A DNA stretch of 33,442 nt from a virus, in the IMG/VR virus record IMGVR_UViG_3300036399_000593, positions 1 through 33,442 of that record; one strand, given 5' to 3'. A model generated the notes under the pieces. The model worked only from the letters and a program-made list of their open reading frames with translations, was not told where the DNA came from and searched no databases. Position 1 is the stretch's first letter. Each line of letters starts with the position of its first letter. This document shows, in pieces, positions 1 to 8,490 of the stretch. The position numbers and the translations under genes were made by a program.

Positions 1-29
1 GGATGTTTATAATACATATATATAAGAAA

Positions 30-50
30 CAATGGGTTAGTACCCCATTG
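30..50 (-). terminator. Hairpin terminator containing the stop codon
   Basis: Read leftward, a perfect 7-bp stem CAATGGG/CCCATTG encloses a 7-base loop holding the TAA stop of the leftward gene, followed by TTTCTTATA. This has the shape of an intrinsic terminator with a modest U tract. The left arm of the hairpin is coding sequence. Confidence 0.6.
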
Positions 51-372
51 CTTCTTCAAAGGTTGAAACAGTTTGAACAACAGCTTCTTCGATAGTTAAG
101 TCTGCAACATTAACCACGATTTCATTACTACGATCTCTTTGGATAATCCAACGACCTGCTTCATTAAGCTCAATGTTTAAGTTCATCAGTCCATCTTTAG
201 GACGTCTTCCTGAACGTAACTCTTGGGTAACAGTTGTTGAGCAGAATGCTTCTTTAACAACTTCACCTTTGTCATTTCTAAGTTTAACCATAATTCTTTT
301 CTCACCCATAAGGTTTTGATCTAAGAATACTAATGAACCTTTTTTACCTGTAATGTCAATTACTTTTGCCAT
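37..372 (-). CDS. Hypothetical small protein, only leftward gene
   Basis: A 111-residue protein running opposite to everything else in the window. I do not recognise the family. It has no signal peptide or membrane segment. It is predicted to alternate short beta strands with charged turns and has an acidic C-terminal third ending in Met-Gly-Tyr. The start is the ATG complementary to 370-372; its stop codon sits inside a terminator-like hairpin (30-50). Its position at the edge of a divergent region suggests that it is the first visible gene of the oppositely transcribed (early/replication) half typical of crAss-like genomes. That role is inferred from layout only. Confidence 0.7.
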   Translation of the reverse strand: MAKVIDITGKKGSLVFLDQNLMGEKRIMVKLRNDKGEVVKEAFCSTTVTQELRSGRRPKDGLMNLNIELNEAGRWIIQRDRSNEIVVNVADLTIEEAVVQTVSTFEEAMGY

Positions 373-416
373 AACGTTTTGATTTTGATTTGTGCGTGTT
401 TTGTCAAATGGGGACT

Positions 417-449
417 ACCCCAACCACGCAAATTATAGGTGGGGTTTTT
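417..449 (+). terminator. Rightward terminator-like hairpin in divergent region
   Basis: ACCCC-A-ACC pairs with GGTGGGGT (one bulged A) around a 12-base loop and is followed directly by five T residues, the form of a rho-independent terminator for rightward transcription. A competing short hairpin, GGGG-ACTA-CCCC at 410-421, uses the same C run, so the two structures are mutually exclusive. No rightward gene lies upstream inside the window. It may insulate the late promoter, stop antisense RNA across the leftward gene's control region, or form in the leader of the leftward transcript. Confidence 0.4.
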
Positions 450-499
450 GTTGGGATGGGTCTACTCCAGCACATACACGATGGGTATCAAAATTTTGG

Positions 500-550
500 G
501 AAAAAAGTTTTTTTTTCTTTTACAGCGTTTTTATAACGAAAAAAGTTTTT
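500..550. repeat. Pair of GAAAAAAGTTTTT direct repeats
   Basis: The 13-mer GAAAAAAGTTTTT occurs at 500-512 and again at 538-550, start to start 38 bases. Each copy is itself near-palindromic (A6-G-T5). They lie directly upstream of the G-rich tract and late promoter. This could be a pair of regulator sites or intrinsically curved DNA. A-tract composition alone could also explain part of it. Confidence 0.4.
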
Positions 551-556
551 ACCTTT

Positions 557-571
557 GGTGGGTGGGTGGGG
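557..571 (+). promoter_or_regulatory. G-quadruplex-type motif upstream of late promoter
   Basis: GGTGGGTGGGTGGGG has four G runs separated by single T residues, a compact parallel-quadruplex pattern (the first run has only two G). It is conspicuous in an otherwise AT-rich region and ends 12 bases before the candidate -33 box. Folding and function are inferred. Confidence 0.45.
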
Positions 572-583
572 TGTATATAATAT

Positions 584-616
584 TTTGTTGTGTATAAAGA
601 TTTTTGTATATCTTTG
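584..616 (+). promoter_or_regulatory. Late promoter P1, Bacteroidota type
   Basis: TTTG at 584-587, then 21 bases, then TATCTTTG at 609-616, an exact fit to the Bacteroidota primary sigma factor -7 consensus TAnnTTTG. The expected start site would be near 622, giving a leader of roughly 20 bases to the ATG at 640. It drives the rightward morphogenesis genes. The promoter overlaps an upstream in-frame TTG (604), which argues that translation starts at 640. Confidence 0.6.
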
Positions 617-639
617 TTCTTAATAAACCAAATAATATA

Positions 640-993
640 ATGATAGTTCAGAAGTTAAAAAGAAATGTACAGGATGATATAGCTCTTGCTGAGAAGTATT
701 ATTCTATTCTTTCAGATGTTAATTCTTTAAATTTAACTACGAGAGAAATACAGTTGATTGCTTTTACAGCTGTGAGAGGTAATATTACGAATGCCAATGT
801 AAGGGAAGAATTTTGTACAAAGCACAATACAACAAACCCTACGATTAACAACATAATTAGTAAGTTGAAAAAGGTTGGAGTGTTTGTTAAGGAGAAGAAC
901 ATGGTGAAGGTTAATCCTGTTATAGTGTTAGATTTTAATAAGGATGTATTCCTTGCAATAACATTGAAGCATGATGACAAACAAACCTCCTAG
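640..993 (+). CDS. Winged-helix DNA-binding protein
   Basis: A 117-residue protein. The segment from about residue 30 to 100 looks like a winged helix: LTTREIQLIAFTAVRG, then a region resembling helix-turn-helix with NPTINNIISKLKKVG as the probable recognition helix and a short KNMVKVNP wing. It is the first gene after promoter P1, so it could regulate late transcription or act in packaging. I chose the ATG at 640 because an upstream TTG (604) overlaps the promoter. It ends in TAG, the only non-TAA stop of the intact genes here; readthrough would add three residues before a TAA. The exact regulatory role is unknown. Confidence 0.7.
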   Translation: MIVQKLKRNVQDDIALAEKYYSILSDVNSLNLTTREIQLIAFTAVRGNITNANVREEFCTKHNTTNPTINNIISKLKKVGVFVKEKNMVKVNPVIVLDFNKDVFLAITLKHDDKQTS

Positions 994-994
994 T

Positions 995-1363
995 ATGTCT
1001 ATTAAGGAATTTCTTGTTAAGAAGATTGCTATTAATAAGGTGTGTGACAAGATGGTTTCTGAGAAGACGATTGATACAATTATTTCACATCAATTTGATT
1101 CTGCCAATGCAGCTACAGCTACAAACAATTCAATTGAGATTTCTGGATTTGGAAAGTTTGTGTTTAATGAGAAACGTGGAGTTAAACAAATGCAGAAATA
1201 CACAGAGCAGGTTAGCTATTATTCTAAGATGTTATCTTCAGAGCTAACAGATGTAGAAAGAAGAAACGCAGAAATGAGACTAGAGTCTGTTAATAATAAT
1301 GTCAAAGCTTTAAAACCAAAACTAAATGAGCCTAGCACAAATAATCGAGGGATGGAAGAATAA
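995..1363 (+). CDS. HU/IHF-like DNA-binding protein
   Basis: About 122 residues. The N-terminal 55 or so match the HU/IHF pattern: SIKEFLVKKIA helix, a second helix ending in IISHQFDSA, then NNSIEISGFGKF, the conserved GFG turn before the DNA-binding arms. A helical, charged C-terminal extension follows. IHF-like proteins next to packaging genes are a known feature of crAss-like phages and probably bend or condense DNA. The start is ambiguous: ATG at 995 lies one base after the previous stop, while in-frame ATGs at 971 and 974 would overlap it. I favour 995 because the family starts close to the SIKEF helix. It overlaps the next gene by 38 bases. Confidence 0.75.
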   Translation: MSIKEFLVKKIAINKVCDKMVSEKTIDTIISHQFDSANAATATNNSIEISGFGKFVFNEKRGVKQMQKYTEQVSYYSKMLSSELTDVERRNAEMRLESVNNNVKALKPKLNEPSTNNRGMEE

Positions 1364-1580
1364 TCTTCTTCCTTCAGAAAAAGAAAAAGAATTGATTCAA
1401 CAGGTGAGTGATTCAAGGATGATAGTGTGTAACAATTGTGAGCACATTTCTACAAAACACAAATCTGTTAGACCAGATGTACATTGTACAGATTGTGGAT
1501 GTACATTAGCAGCAAAAACAAAATGTCTCTCTTGTGAATGTCCTTTAAAGAAATGGACAGCCATAGAAAAAAATACATAA
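1326..1580 (+). CDS. Small zinc-ribbon protein
   Basis: 84 residues: an N-terminal helix, then a cysteine array with pattern CxxC-H...HCTDCGC...CLSCECP followed by KKW. Seven or more Cys and His in about 45 residues strongly suggest one or two structural zinc sites of the zinc-ribbon/knuckle kind. The C-terminal CP..KW signature occurs in short zinc-binding proteins of Bacteroidota and their phages. The start overlaps the HU-like gene by 38 bases, so translation is probably coupled. The partner (DNA, RNA or protein) is unknown. Confidence 0.75.
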   Translation: MSLAQIIEGWKNNLLPSEKEKELIQQVSDSRMIVCNNCEHISTKHKSVRPDVHCTDCGCTLAAKTKCLSCECPLKKWTAIEKNT

Positions 1581-1583
1581 GCC

Positions 1584-1835
1584 ATGGAAGCAAACAAAGA
1601 TTTTAAAGTTACAAAGATTCCTCTAGAGATGTTCATTAATCTCCTTGTTATATTATATGAGGAAGGAGCAAACTTTATTGATCTTTCTGCACAGGTTGAT
1701 GAAGAAGAAAAACAGGACACAATTAAAATAGCTGTTCAAGAAGATTATTATGATGCTGAAGATGATGATGACGAGGAAGATTCTCCAAGAGCAAAAATTA
1801 AACTGTCAGACGATGACATTAACAATTTAATATAA
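1584..1835 (+). CDS. Acidic hypothetical protein
   Basis: 83 residues, not recognised. The N-terminal half (FKVTKIPLEMFINLLVILYEEG) is predicted amphipathic helix. The middle holds a dense acidic run (about residues 54-67, mostly Asp/Glu), and the end is SDDDINNLI. Such acidic tails occur in DNA mimics and in chaperone-like phage proteins, but there is no specific evidence here. The stop overlaps the next ATG in a TAATG junction, indicating translational coupling. Confidence 0.7.
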   Translation: MEANKDFKVTKIPLEMFINLLVILYEEGANFIDLSAQVDEEEKQDTIKIAVQEDYYDAEDDDDEEDSPRAKIKLSDDDINNLI

Positions 1836-2092
1836 TGGCTGCTAGTTTTTATAACCAGAGTTTAAAAGCTTTATCAAAGCTTGATAAACTTTTTCCTTTA
1901 CAGTCATTAGGGAAACACATTGCTACAGCGATGGATGGGCATTGCATAGAGAACCTTTCTAATAAGGAGTTCTACAATATATTAAATGATTACATTATAG
2001 AGCTTGAATCAGGAGTTCCATATTGCGAAGATTTGGAACAGATAATACAAGAGGGCCTCGATTTAAACCATATTCTTGACGAGGAGGAATAA
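1835..2092 (+). CDS. Hypothetical protein upstream of terminase
   Basis: 85 residues, mainly helical, with an acidic C-terminus (ILDEEE). No family recognised, no membrane segment. The start is fixed by the TAATG overlap with the preceding gene. It sits in the small-gene run between the HU-like gene and the terminase, so a role in packaging or DNA handling is plausible by context only. Confidence 0.7.
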   Translation: MAASFYNQSLKALSKLDKLFPLQSLGKHIATAMDGHCIENLSNKEFYNILNDYIIELESGVPYCEDLEQIIQEGLDLNHILDEEE

Positions 2093-2105
2093 CAAAAACT
2101 AAATT

Positions 2106-2441
2106 ATGGCAGCGTTAAAGAAAACTACATACATTAATACAGAGCTTGATTGGGCAGAGCAACAACTCTCAAGTTGGAAACAATACGTTGATGCAAATCC
2201 TATGCACACATTAGAGGATAGAATCAAGTGGAAAGAAACCAAAGCTGGTGGAGCAATGCCAATGGTTATTGCGAGCATTGAGAGCCAAGGAAAATTTATT
2301 CAGGAGACAATGAAAAATTACTTAGCTTTGCTCGAAGTTGTAGACAAGCTACGTGAGAAAGAAGAGGCCAAGAAAGTGGAGACACGAGGTGGTCAAGAAC
2401 TTGGCTCTATGGCTGAAGACTTCTTAAAAGGAAGACGATAA
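2106..2441 (+). CDS. Candidate small terminase subunit
   Basis: 111 residues, largely helical, with a central basic/aromatic part (DRIKWKETKAGG) and a long charged helix (about 55-95) that could form a coiled coil. It ends with a basic FLKGRR, and its stop directly abuts the start codon of the large terminase (TAAATG). Size, helicity and position fit a small terminase (DNA recognition) subunit, but no clear helix-turn-helix is visible, so this is inference from synteny. Confidence 0.45.
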   Translation: MAALKKTTYINTELDWAEQQLSSWKQYVDANPMHTLEDRIKWKETKAGGAMPMVIASIESQGKFIQETMKNYLALLEVVDKLREKEEAKKVETRGGQELGSMAEDFLKGRR

Positions 2442-4463
2442 ATGAAACTACATAGTATAGATTATAAGGATTGGTTCATCAATCAGAAACGTATTCCAGA
2501 TAAAACGTCTGATGAATACAAAGCATTCTTCAACTTCCACAAGGAGTTAAGTATGAATGGCTGTATGATGGATGGACAGTACATCAATCCCTTTCTATAT
2601 TGGCATCTAAACATCTGGCACACAGAGGTGGATATTATAGATGAATATGGACGTATTAATCAGAAATATGCTAACCCTCTTCTTAGAGATAATGAGTGGT
2701 TAGTTACAAATGAAATTGACAGAGCACATAAAGAAAAGAAAGGTTTAGTTATACTAGGTATTAGACGTTTTGCTAAGTCTGTTATTGAGGCAAGTTACAT
2801 AGGACAAGGTGCTACGTTTGATGAGAACTCACAGAACATTATTGCAGGACTAAATGCTCCTGATATCAAGCTTATTACAGATAAGATTGACAAGGGATTA
2901 AACTTCTTACCAGAAGCATGGAGATGGCAGAGGGTAGAAGACAATTGGAAGAACCAAGTGACACTTGGAATTAAAACTAGAGCAGGAGAAAGAATCCCAT
3001 TTTCTCAGATCCTTATTCGTAACTTAGATGGTGGTAATAATGAGGAAGCTATTGCAGGTACAAAACCTCGTAGACTAATCATTGACGAGATAGGTAAAGG
3101 AAGTTTCTTACGAGGACTTCAAGCTGCTACACCTGGATTTACAACACCATTTGGTTGGGGTTGTAGTCCTATTTTGACAGGTACAGGTGGGGACATGAAG
3201 ATGTTTATGGATGCGAAGAGCTTAATGTTTGACGTAGACAATTTTAATTTTCTTACGTATAATAATGCAAAAGATGATAAGCGTGTACATGGACTTTTCA
3301 TCTCACACAAATACAGAATGGAAGCCAAAGAGGAAAGCTCTCTTGGTGCATTCTTAGAAAAACCAGAAGGATCTTCTTTACATGAAGTGAAGATGATGGT
3401 GTCTAATGAAGAGTTAGCCACAAAGATTACAAATGACAATCTCGAGAAGCTTAAAAAAGCAGGAGATAGAATTGCTTATTTAAAGGAGAAGATGTATTAT
3501 CCACAAGAGGTAGATGATATATTCCTGAACGAAGACACAAACATCTTTGACATTGAATCAGCTAAACGTCAAAAAACCAGACTATTAAATCAAGAAAGAA
3601 CAGGAACTCCTGTTGTATTATATGATGATGGACAAGGTGTAAAACATGAGTTTTCAGATAGACTACCAATTACAAATTTTCCATTAAAGAATTCAGATCA
3701 GAAAGATGCTCCTGTAGTTATATATGAGTTTCCTGTAGACACTCCCCCATATGGACTTTATGTTGCAGGGATTGACCCCTACAGACAAGGTAAGTCTGCA
3801 TATTCTACATCGTTAGGATCTGTGTACATATATAAACGTATGCATGCCATAGCTGGAGAGAAATACCAGGATATGTTTGTAGCTAGTTATTGTGCACGTC
3901 CTGACAAAAAAGAAACATGGGAAGAACAGGCACGACTATTGATTAAGTATTATAATGCTAGAGCTCTATGTGAGAATGATGAGATTTCCTTTATAGATTA
4001 TATGATTTCCAAAGGAGATGCGCATTATTTAGAACGTCAACCAGACTGGTTAAAAGAAATAGTTCCCAATACAACAGTTAGACGTGACTATGGTATACAT
4101 AGATCTGCTGAGAAAATACGAGACTTCCTACATGGATGTCTTAAGAAATATACAGAAGAGGCAATACACGTAGAGAAAGATGATGATGGAAATATTATCT
4201 CTGAAACAAAAGGTATGTCAAAGATATTTGATCCTGTGCTCCTTGAAGAAATGATACAGTATAATGAGGATGGTAACTTTGATAGAATCATTGCTGCAGA
4301 ATTAGCTGTGGCATTAGCCATGAAGTTAGATCCTATCATGGGAAGAACTGGTGGGAAAGAAGATGGAAGAATTACATCACTATATAAAACAAAGAAGAAA
4401 AACTCTTTGTTTGCAGAATCTAGTGGAATGTTTAATAATAAAAAACGTAAATTGTTTACATAA
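2442..4463 (+). CDS. terL: Terminase large subunit
   Basis: 673 residues, normal for a large terminase. The motor drives DNA into the prohead at the portal, and the nuclease cuts the concatemer. N-terminal ATPase: deviant Walker A GIRRFAKS (106-113), Walker B LIIDE (212-216, catalytic Glu216) and a coupling motif TGT (246-248). C-terminal RNase H-like nuclease: Asp445 in AGIDPYRQGK, Glu511 in ALCEND, and Asp614 in FDRIIAAELA as probable metal ligands. Its stop overlaps the portal start (TAATG), so the two are co-translated. The first half shows no sign of an intein or frameshift. Confidence 0.93.
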   Translation: MKLHSIDYKDWFINQKRIPDKTSDEYKAFFNFHKELSMNGCMMDGQYINPFLYWHLNIWHTEVDIIDEYGRINQKYANPLLRDNEWLVTNEIDRAHKEKKGLVILGIRRFAKSVIEASYIGQGATFDENSQNIIAGLNAPDIKLITDKIDKGLNFLPEAWRWQRVEDNWKNQVTLGIKTRAGERIPFSQILIRNLDGGNNEEAIAGTKPRRLIIDEIGKGSFLRGLQAATPGFTTPFGWGCSPILTGTGGDMKMFMDAKSLMFDVDNFNFLTYNNAKDDKRVHGLFISHKYRMEAKEESSLGAFLEKPEGSSLHEVKMMVSNEELATKITNDNLEKLKKAGDRIAYLKEKMYYPQEVDDIFLNEDTNIFDIESAKRQKTRLLNQERTGTPVVLYDDGQGVKHEFSDRLPITNFPLKNSDQKDAPVVIYEFPVDTPPYGLYVAGIDPYRQGKSAYSTSLGSVYIYKRMHAIAGEKYQDMFVASYCARPDKKETWEEQARLLIKYYNARALCENDEISFIDYMISKGDAHYLERQPDWLKEIVPNTTVRRDYGIHRSAEKIRDFLHGCLKKYTEEAIHVEKDDDGNIISETKGMSKIFDPVLLEEMIQYNEDGNFDRIIAAELAVALAMKLDPIMGRTGGKEDGRITSLYKTKKKNSLFAESSGMFNNKKRKLFT

Positions 4464-7048
4464 TGGCAATAATTAGATATACCAAAGATGCTACAATACG
4501 CTATGCGTATTTAAACATCTTTCCAGATCAGTTCAAAACTGAAAAAGAAAAGCAAGATGAAAGTTGGATTAAAAATACAATGGACTATTTTGCTAACAAA
4601 GCATATGCTGAATATGTGAAGAACAGGGACACCTTTGTAAAGAACTATGATCTTATGAAAGGTATTCTGAGAATGGAAGACTTCTATCAAGAACCACATG
4701 TGAAAAGTTTTACAGACATGTTAGAAGCTGATCTTCAACTTCCTGCATATGTAAAACACTATTCTATTGTCACCACTCCTGTAAATGAATTGGTTGGAGA
4801 AATAAGCAAACGTCCTGATACTTACAGAGTTAAGGCATTTGATGATGACAGCCAAGCTGAAGAATTACAATTCAAAACAGATATTCTTCAAGAGTACATA
4901 ATAAATAAAGTTAAAAAAGGAATTTACGAAAAGGCTGCAATGCAAGGTCAAGAAATTTCTGATGAAGAAGTTCAACAAATGACAATGGAAGAAGTTAAAG
5001 ACTCGTTAGATTCTTATACATCTGTTGCAGAAAAATGGGCTAATCATATTCTTACATGTCAAAAAGCAGAGTTTAATTTAAAAGAAAAATCAGAAGATGC
5101 ATTTAGAGATCTTCTAATATCAGCAAGAGAATTTTATCACATATATGAAGACAACTCAAAACTTGGTTTCAACATCGAAGTTGCTAACCCAAAGAACACT
5201 TGGTTTCTCACTACTCCTGATAGAAAGTGGATTTCTGATCCCACAGGCAGAGCTCAGGGTGCTTATGCTGCTGGCACAGTACAGGTTATGGAGCTATCAG
5301 AGATCATTGAAGCTATACCAGATCTTACGAAAGAGGAAATTGACCACTTACGCTCGTCACTACAAGACTATGGACTTATCAACGTTAGAGAGTCTAATCT
5401 TGGGAATCCTAATGCTCCTGAAGGTATCGATTCTGTAGTTTACGATACATATGATCCTCTTGTGTTACAAACAAGAATGATGATTGAGTCTGAGATGAAA
5501 GAGAACAATGATGGACTTAAAGACTTTTTAGGGCTAACGTCAAACGTTAGTAGTTTTGGTTATAAGTATGTTGTTGTACGTAGTTATTGGATTTCTAAAA
5601 AGAAAATAGGTAAGCTTATTTATGTTGATGATATGGGTAATGAGCAATCAATGCTTGTAGATGAAAGTTATAAGTCTGGATCCATGCCTACACAACAATC
5701 ATTAGAATGGGGATGGATTAATCAATGGTATCAAGGAACTAAGATTGGTCCAGACATCTATCACATTAAACCATTTAAGTTAATAAATTATTGTCCTATT
5801 ATAGGAACAACATATGAGGTGAAGAATACAGAGGCAAGATCTCTTGTAGATCTTATGAAACCTTTTCAAGTTATATACAATGTATGTATGAACCAATTAT
5901 ACAAACTTCTTGAGAAAGAAGTTGGTAAGGTTCAACTTATGTCATTACGTCACATTCCTATTCCTAAAGATGGAGATGCACAAGATGCTCTTGACATATG
6001 GGAAATGGAAGCACGTAACAGAGGGGTTGTATTTATTGATGACTCTCCAGAGAACTTAAAAGCTCCTAGTTCATTCAACCAATTTACAGCTCTCGACCTT
6101 ACACGTACGCAGGAGATACAATCTCGTTACACTCTTGCACAACAAATGAAAGTGGAATGCTGGGAACTTATTGGTATGTCTAAACAACGTATGGGATCTG
6201 TTGCAGCATCTGAAACTGCTACAGGTACAAACACTGCAATACAACAAAGTTATTCTCAAACAGAACCTTTATTTATTGCACACGAATATGTAATGGGACA
6301 ACTCTATCAAGCAATCATTGATGCTGCATTATATGTAGAGAGTTCTAAACCTCAGTCTACGCTTTCATATATTACATCTGAGGGAGAATCTGCGTTTATA
6401 CAAGTGAATGGTACAGATTTAAAATTCAGAGACTTAAAAGTGTTCCCAACGAATCGTCCTGAAGATACACAAATGTTTAATGAACTTAGACAATTGGCAC
6501 AACCTTTGATGCAGAATGGTGGTTCATTATATGATGTTATTGAATTGTACAGCACTAAGTCTATGAGAGAGATGAAGAAAACCTTCAAAGATCTTAGAGA
6601 TCAACAAATGGCTCAACAACAACAAGCACAACAACTTGAGCAACAAAAACTTGAACAACAACAGCAGCAATCTCAAGCTACACTACAACAAGCTGCTCAA
6701 TTACAACAAGAAAAACAAGCTAATGACGACTATCAAAAAGAACTTGATAGATTATCTAGAGAGAAAATTGCTATCATTCAAGCTACAGGATTTGGTAAAG
6801 TAGAAAGTGAAGACACTAATCAGAATACAATTCCTGATGTATTAGAGATGAGTAAACTTACACAAGAACAAGATAAAGCTGGTAAAGAATATGCTAGCAC
6901 AATGGCTGACATTCAATTGAAAAATAAACAAGCCTCTGATAAAATGTCTATAGAAAGAGAAAAGTTACAAGTGGCTAGAGAGAATATGGCAAACGATCTT
7001 GCTGTTGCAAAAGAGAATGCAAAGGGCAGAAATAACAAAAAAAAGTAA
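4463..7048 (+). CDS. Portal protein
   Basis: 861 residues, directly after the large terminase and before the scaffold-like and capsid genes, the canonical portal position. The dodecameric portal forms the DNA channel and docks the terminase and later the neck. Most of the length has the mixed helix/strand composition of portals. The motif YHIKPFKLINYCPIIG lies centrally, followed by long helices (LVDLMKPFQVIYNVCMNQLYKLL) that may be the stem. The last ~170 residues (from about 705) are extremely Gln-rich and then charged, predicted as a long coiled coil, an enlarged barrel/crown region. The assignment rests on synteny and size and resembles crAss-like portals. Confidence 0.85.
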   Translation: MAIIRYTKDATIRYAYLNIFPDQFKTEKEKQDESWIKNTMDYFANKAYAEYVKNRDTFVKNYDLMKGILRMEDFYQEPHVKSFTDMLEADLQLPAYVKHYSIVTTPVNELVGEISKRPDTYRVKAFDDDSQAEELQFKTDILQEYIINKVKKGIYEKAAMQGQEISDEEVQQMTMEEVKDSLDSYTSVAEKWANHILTCQKAEFNLKEKSEDAFRDLLISAREFYHIYEDNSKLGFNIEVANPKNTWFLTTPDRKWISDPTGRAQGAYAAGTVQVMELSEIIEAIPDLTKEEIDHLRSSLQDYGLINVRESNLGNPNAPEGIDSVVYDTYDPLVLQTRMMIESEMKENNDGLKDFLGLTSNVSSFGYKYVVVRSYWISKKKIGKLIYVDDMGNEQSMLVDESYKSGSMPTQQSLEWGWINQWYQGTKIGPDIYHIKPFKLINYCPIIGTTYEVKNTEARSLVDLMKPFQVIYNVCMNQLYKLLEKEVGKVQLMSLRHIPIPKDGDAQDALDIWEMEARNRGVVFIDDSPENLKAPSSFNQFTALDLTRTQEIQSRYTLAQQMKVECWELIGMSKQRMGSVAASETATGTNTAIQQSYSQTEPLFIAHEYVMGQLYQAIIDAALYVESSKPQSTLSYITSEGESAFIQVNGTDLKFRDLKVFPTNRPEDTQMFNELRQLAQPLMQNGGSLYDVIELYSTKSMREMKKTFKDLRDQQMAQQQQAQQLEQQKLEQQQQQSQATLQQAAQLQQEKQANDDYQKELDRLSREKIAIIQATGFGKVESEDTNQNTIPDVLEMSKLTQEQDKAGKEYASTMADIQLKNKQASDKMSIEREKLQVARENMANDLAVAKENAKGRNNKKK

Positions 7049-7058
7049 TAAACCTTAA

Positions 7059-7121
7059 AGAGGATTAGACATTAATGCTATATTACGACAAAAATTATAG
7101 CATATTGGCAACTAATCCTTT
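7059..7121 (+). promoter_or_regulatory. Nested stem-loop between portal and scaffold
   Basis: The outer stem AGAGGATTAG (7059-7068) pairs with CTAATCCTTT (7112-7121), with one G-U. The inner stem ATGCTATA (7075-7082) pairs perfectly with TATAGCAT (7096-7103), with asymmetric internal loops between. No U tract follows, so it is not a plain terminator. It could be an RNA processing or stabilising element that sets the level of scaffold and capsid mRNA relative to portal. The rest of 7049-7186 is AT-rich leader. Confidence 0.55.
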
Positions 7122-7186
7122 GAAATTAAATATTGTTAAATTAGTTTTACACGTAATATAAACCAAATATTAAACACAACTACATT

Positions 7187-8455
7187 ATGGCTGATAATAC
7201 AGACAACCTGTCTATGGGTAATTTTAGTATCCAAGATACTATGGAGATGGGTATGGGAAATCAGGAATTACTAAATGATTTGTTTTCTCCTGAAACTTCT
7301 ACTTCCAACCCTGAAGATGTCACACCAATCATTAAAGACGCTGAACCTGCTACACCTCCTGCTAAACCAGCAGTACCAAAAGGTAAAGAGATATCACCAG
7401 TTGATGATGATGCTGATGATAAAGAAAAAGGACAATCTCTTATTTCAAACTTCTTAGGTGACAACACTGATGAAGAAGATGAAGATGACGATACACCACC
7501 TGCACCTGTTGCAAAAAATGCACCAACTGATACATCTGATGAAGAAGATGAGGATCCACAAGGTACTCAATTCTCTGCACTAGCAAATGACTTATTCAAG
7601 TTAGGAGTTTTTAATAAAGATGAAGATGACGAAGAAGAACCTATTACAACACCAGAACAATTCTTAGAAAGATTTGAAACTGAAAAGAAAAAAGGAGCTA
7701 CTGAAATGGTTCAAAATTTCATTTCACAATTTGGAGAAGATTATCAAGAAGCTTTTGATGCCATATTTGTAAAAGGAGTTAATCCTAAAGAATACTTTGG
7801 TACATATAACCAGGTGGTTAATTTTGCTGAGATGGATCTCTCAGAAGAATCAAACCAAATAAGAATAATGAAACAAGCATTGGCTGATCAAGGATTTGAC
7901 GCTGATGACATTGATTCAGAAGTTGAAAGACTTCAAAATTATGGTGATCTTGAGAGCGTAGCAACAAAGCATCATAAAGTATTGGTTAAAAAAGAAGCAC
8001 AGAAGTTGGGACAAATGGAAGCTAAGGCTGAACAAGAGTTAAAACAAAAAGCTCAAATTAGAAATCAATATATACAAAATGTTCAAGGTATCCTTGGAGA
8101 AAAATTAAAATCAAAAGAGTTTGATGGTATTCCATTAAACCCAAAATTAGCAACAGAACTACAAGACTTCTTATTAGTTGATAAATGGAAGACAGCATCT
8201 GGAGAAACACTTTCAGATTTTGACAGAACCATTTTAGATCTTAAAAGACCTGAGAATCATGCCATGAAAGTTAAAGTTGGTTTGCTTCTTAAAATCTTAG
8301 AAAAAGATCCAACATTATCAACTATACAAAGAACAGGTGTTAGTAAAAAATCTAACGAGTTGTTTGGAGAAGTTGCAAGACAGGTGACAAAAACAAAAAC
8401 GTCAACTGGTAGTGGTTCAAAAACTAATCCTAATTCGTGGTTCACTAACCTATAA
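7187..8455 (+). CDS. Putative scaffolding protein
   Basis: 422 residues. Residues 1-155 are low-complexity and very acidic with Pro/Ala stretches (runs such as DEEDEDDD), likely disordered. The rest is helical and charged (KKEAQKLGQMEAKAEQELKQK is coiled-coil-like), ending in a Ser/Thr/Lys-rich tail. An acidic, helical, non-enzymatic protein immediately upstream of the capsid gene is the typical scaffold arrangement. It would template prohead assembly with the capsid protein. It could instead be an internal head protein. The start follows an ACTACATTATGG leader shared with the gene at 10246. Confidence 0.65.
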   Translation: MADNTDNLSMGNFSIQDTMEMGMGNQELLNDLFSPETSTSNPEDVTPIIKDAEPATPPAKPAVPKGKEISPVDDDADDKEKGQSLISNFLGDNTDEEDEDDDTPPAPVAKNAPTDTSDEEDEDPQGTQFSALANDLFKLGVFNKDEDDEEEPITTPEQFLERFETEKKKGATEMVQNFISQFGEDYQEAFDAIFVKGVNPKEYFGTYNQVVNFAEMDLSEESNQIRIMKQALADQGFDADDIDSEVERLQNYGDLESVATKHHKVLVKKEAQKLGQMEAKAEQELKQKAQIRNQYIQNVQGILGEKLKSKEFDGIPLNPKLATELQDFLLVDKWKTASGETLSDFDRTILDLKRPENHAMKVKVGLLLKILEKDPTLSTIQRTGVSKKSNELFGEVARQVTKTKTSTGSGSKTNPNSWFTNL

Positions 8456-8490
8456 TAAAGTAATTTAATAACAACAAAAAGTATAACAAA

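Noticed and set aside
392-580. 62-codon rightward open frame in the divergent region
   Set aside because: Non-ATG start, low-complexity product ending in a Phe run, and it overlaps hairpins, repeats and the promoter region; no resemblance to a protein.
640-993. TAG recoded as glutamine
   Set aside because: Readthrough would add only three residues before TAA, and no other gene has an internal TAG.
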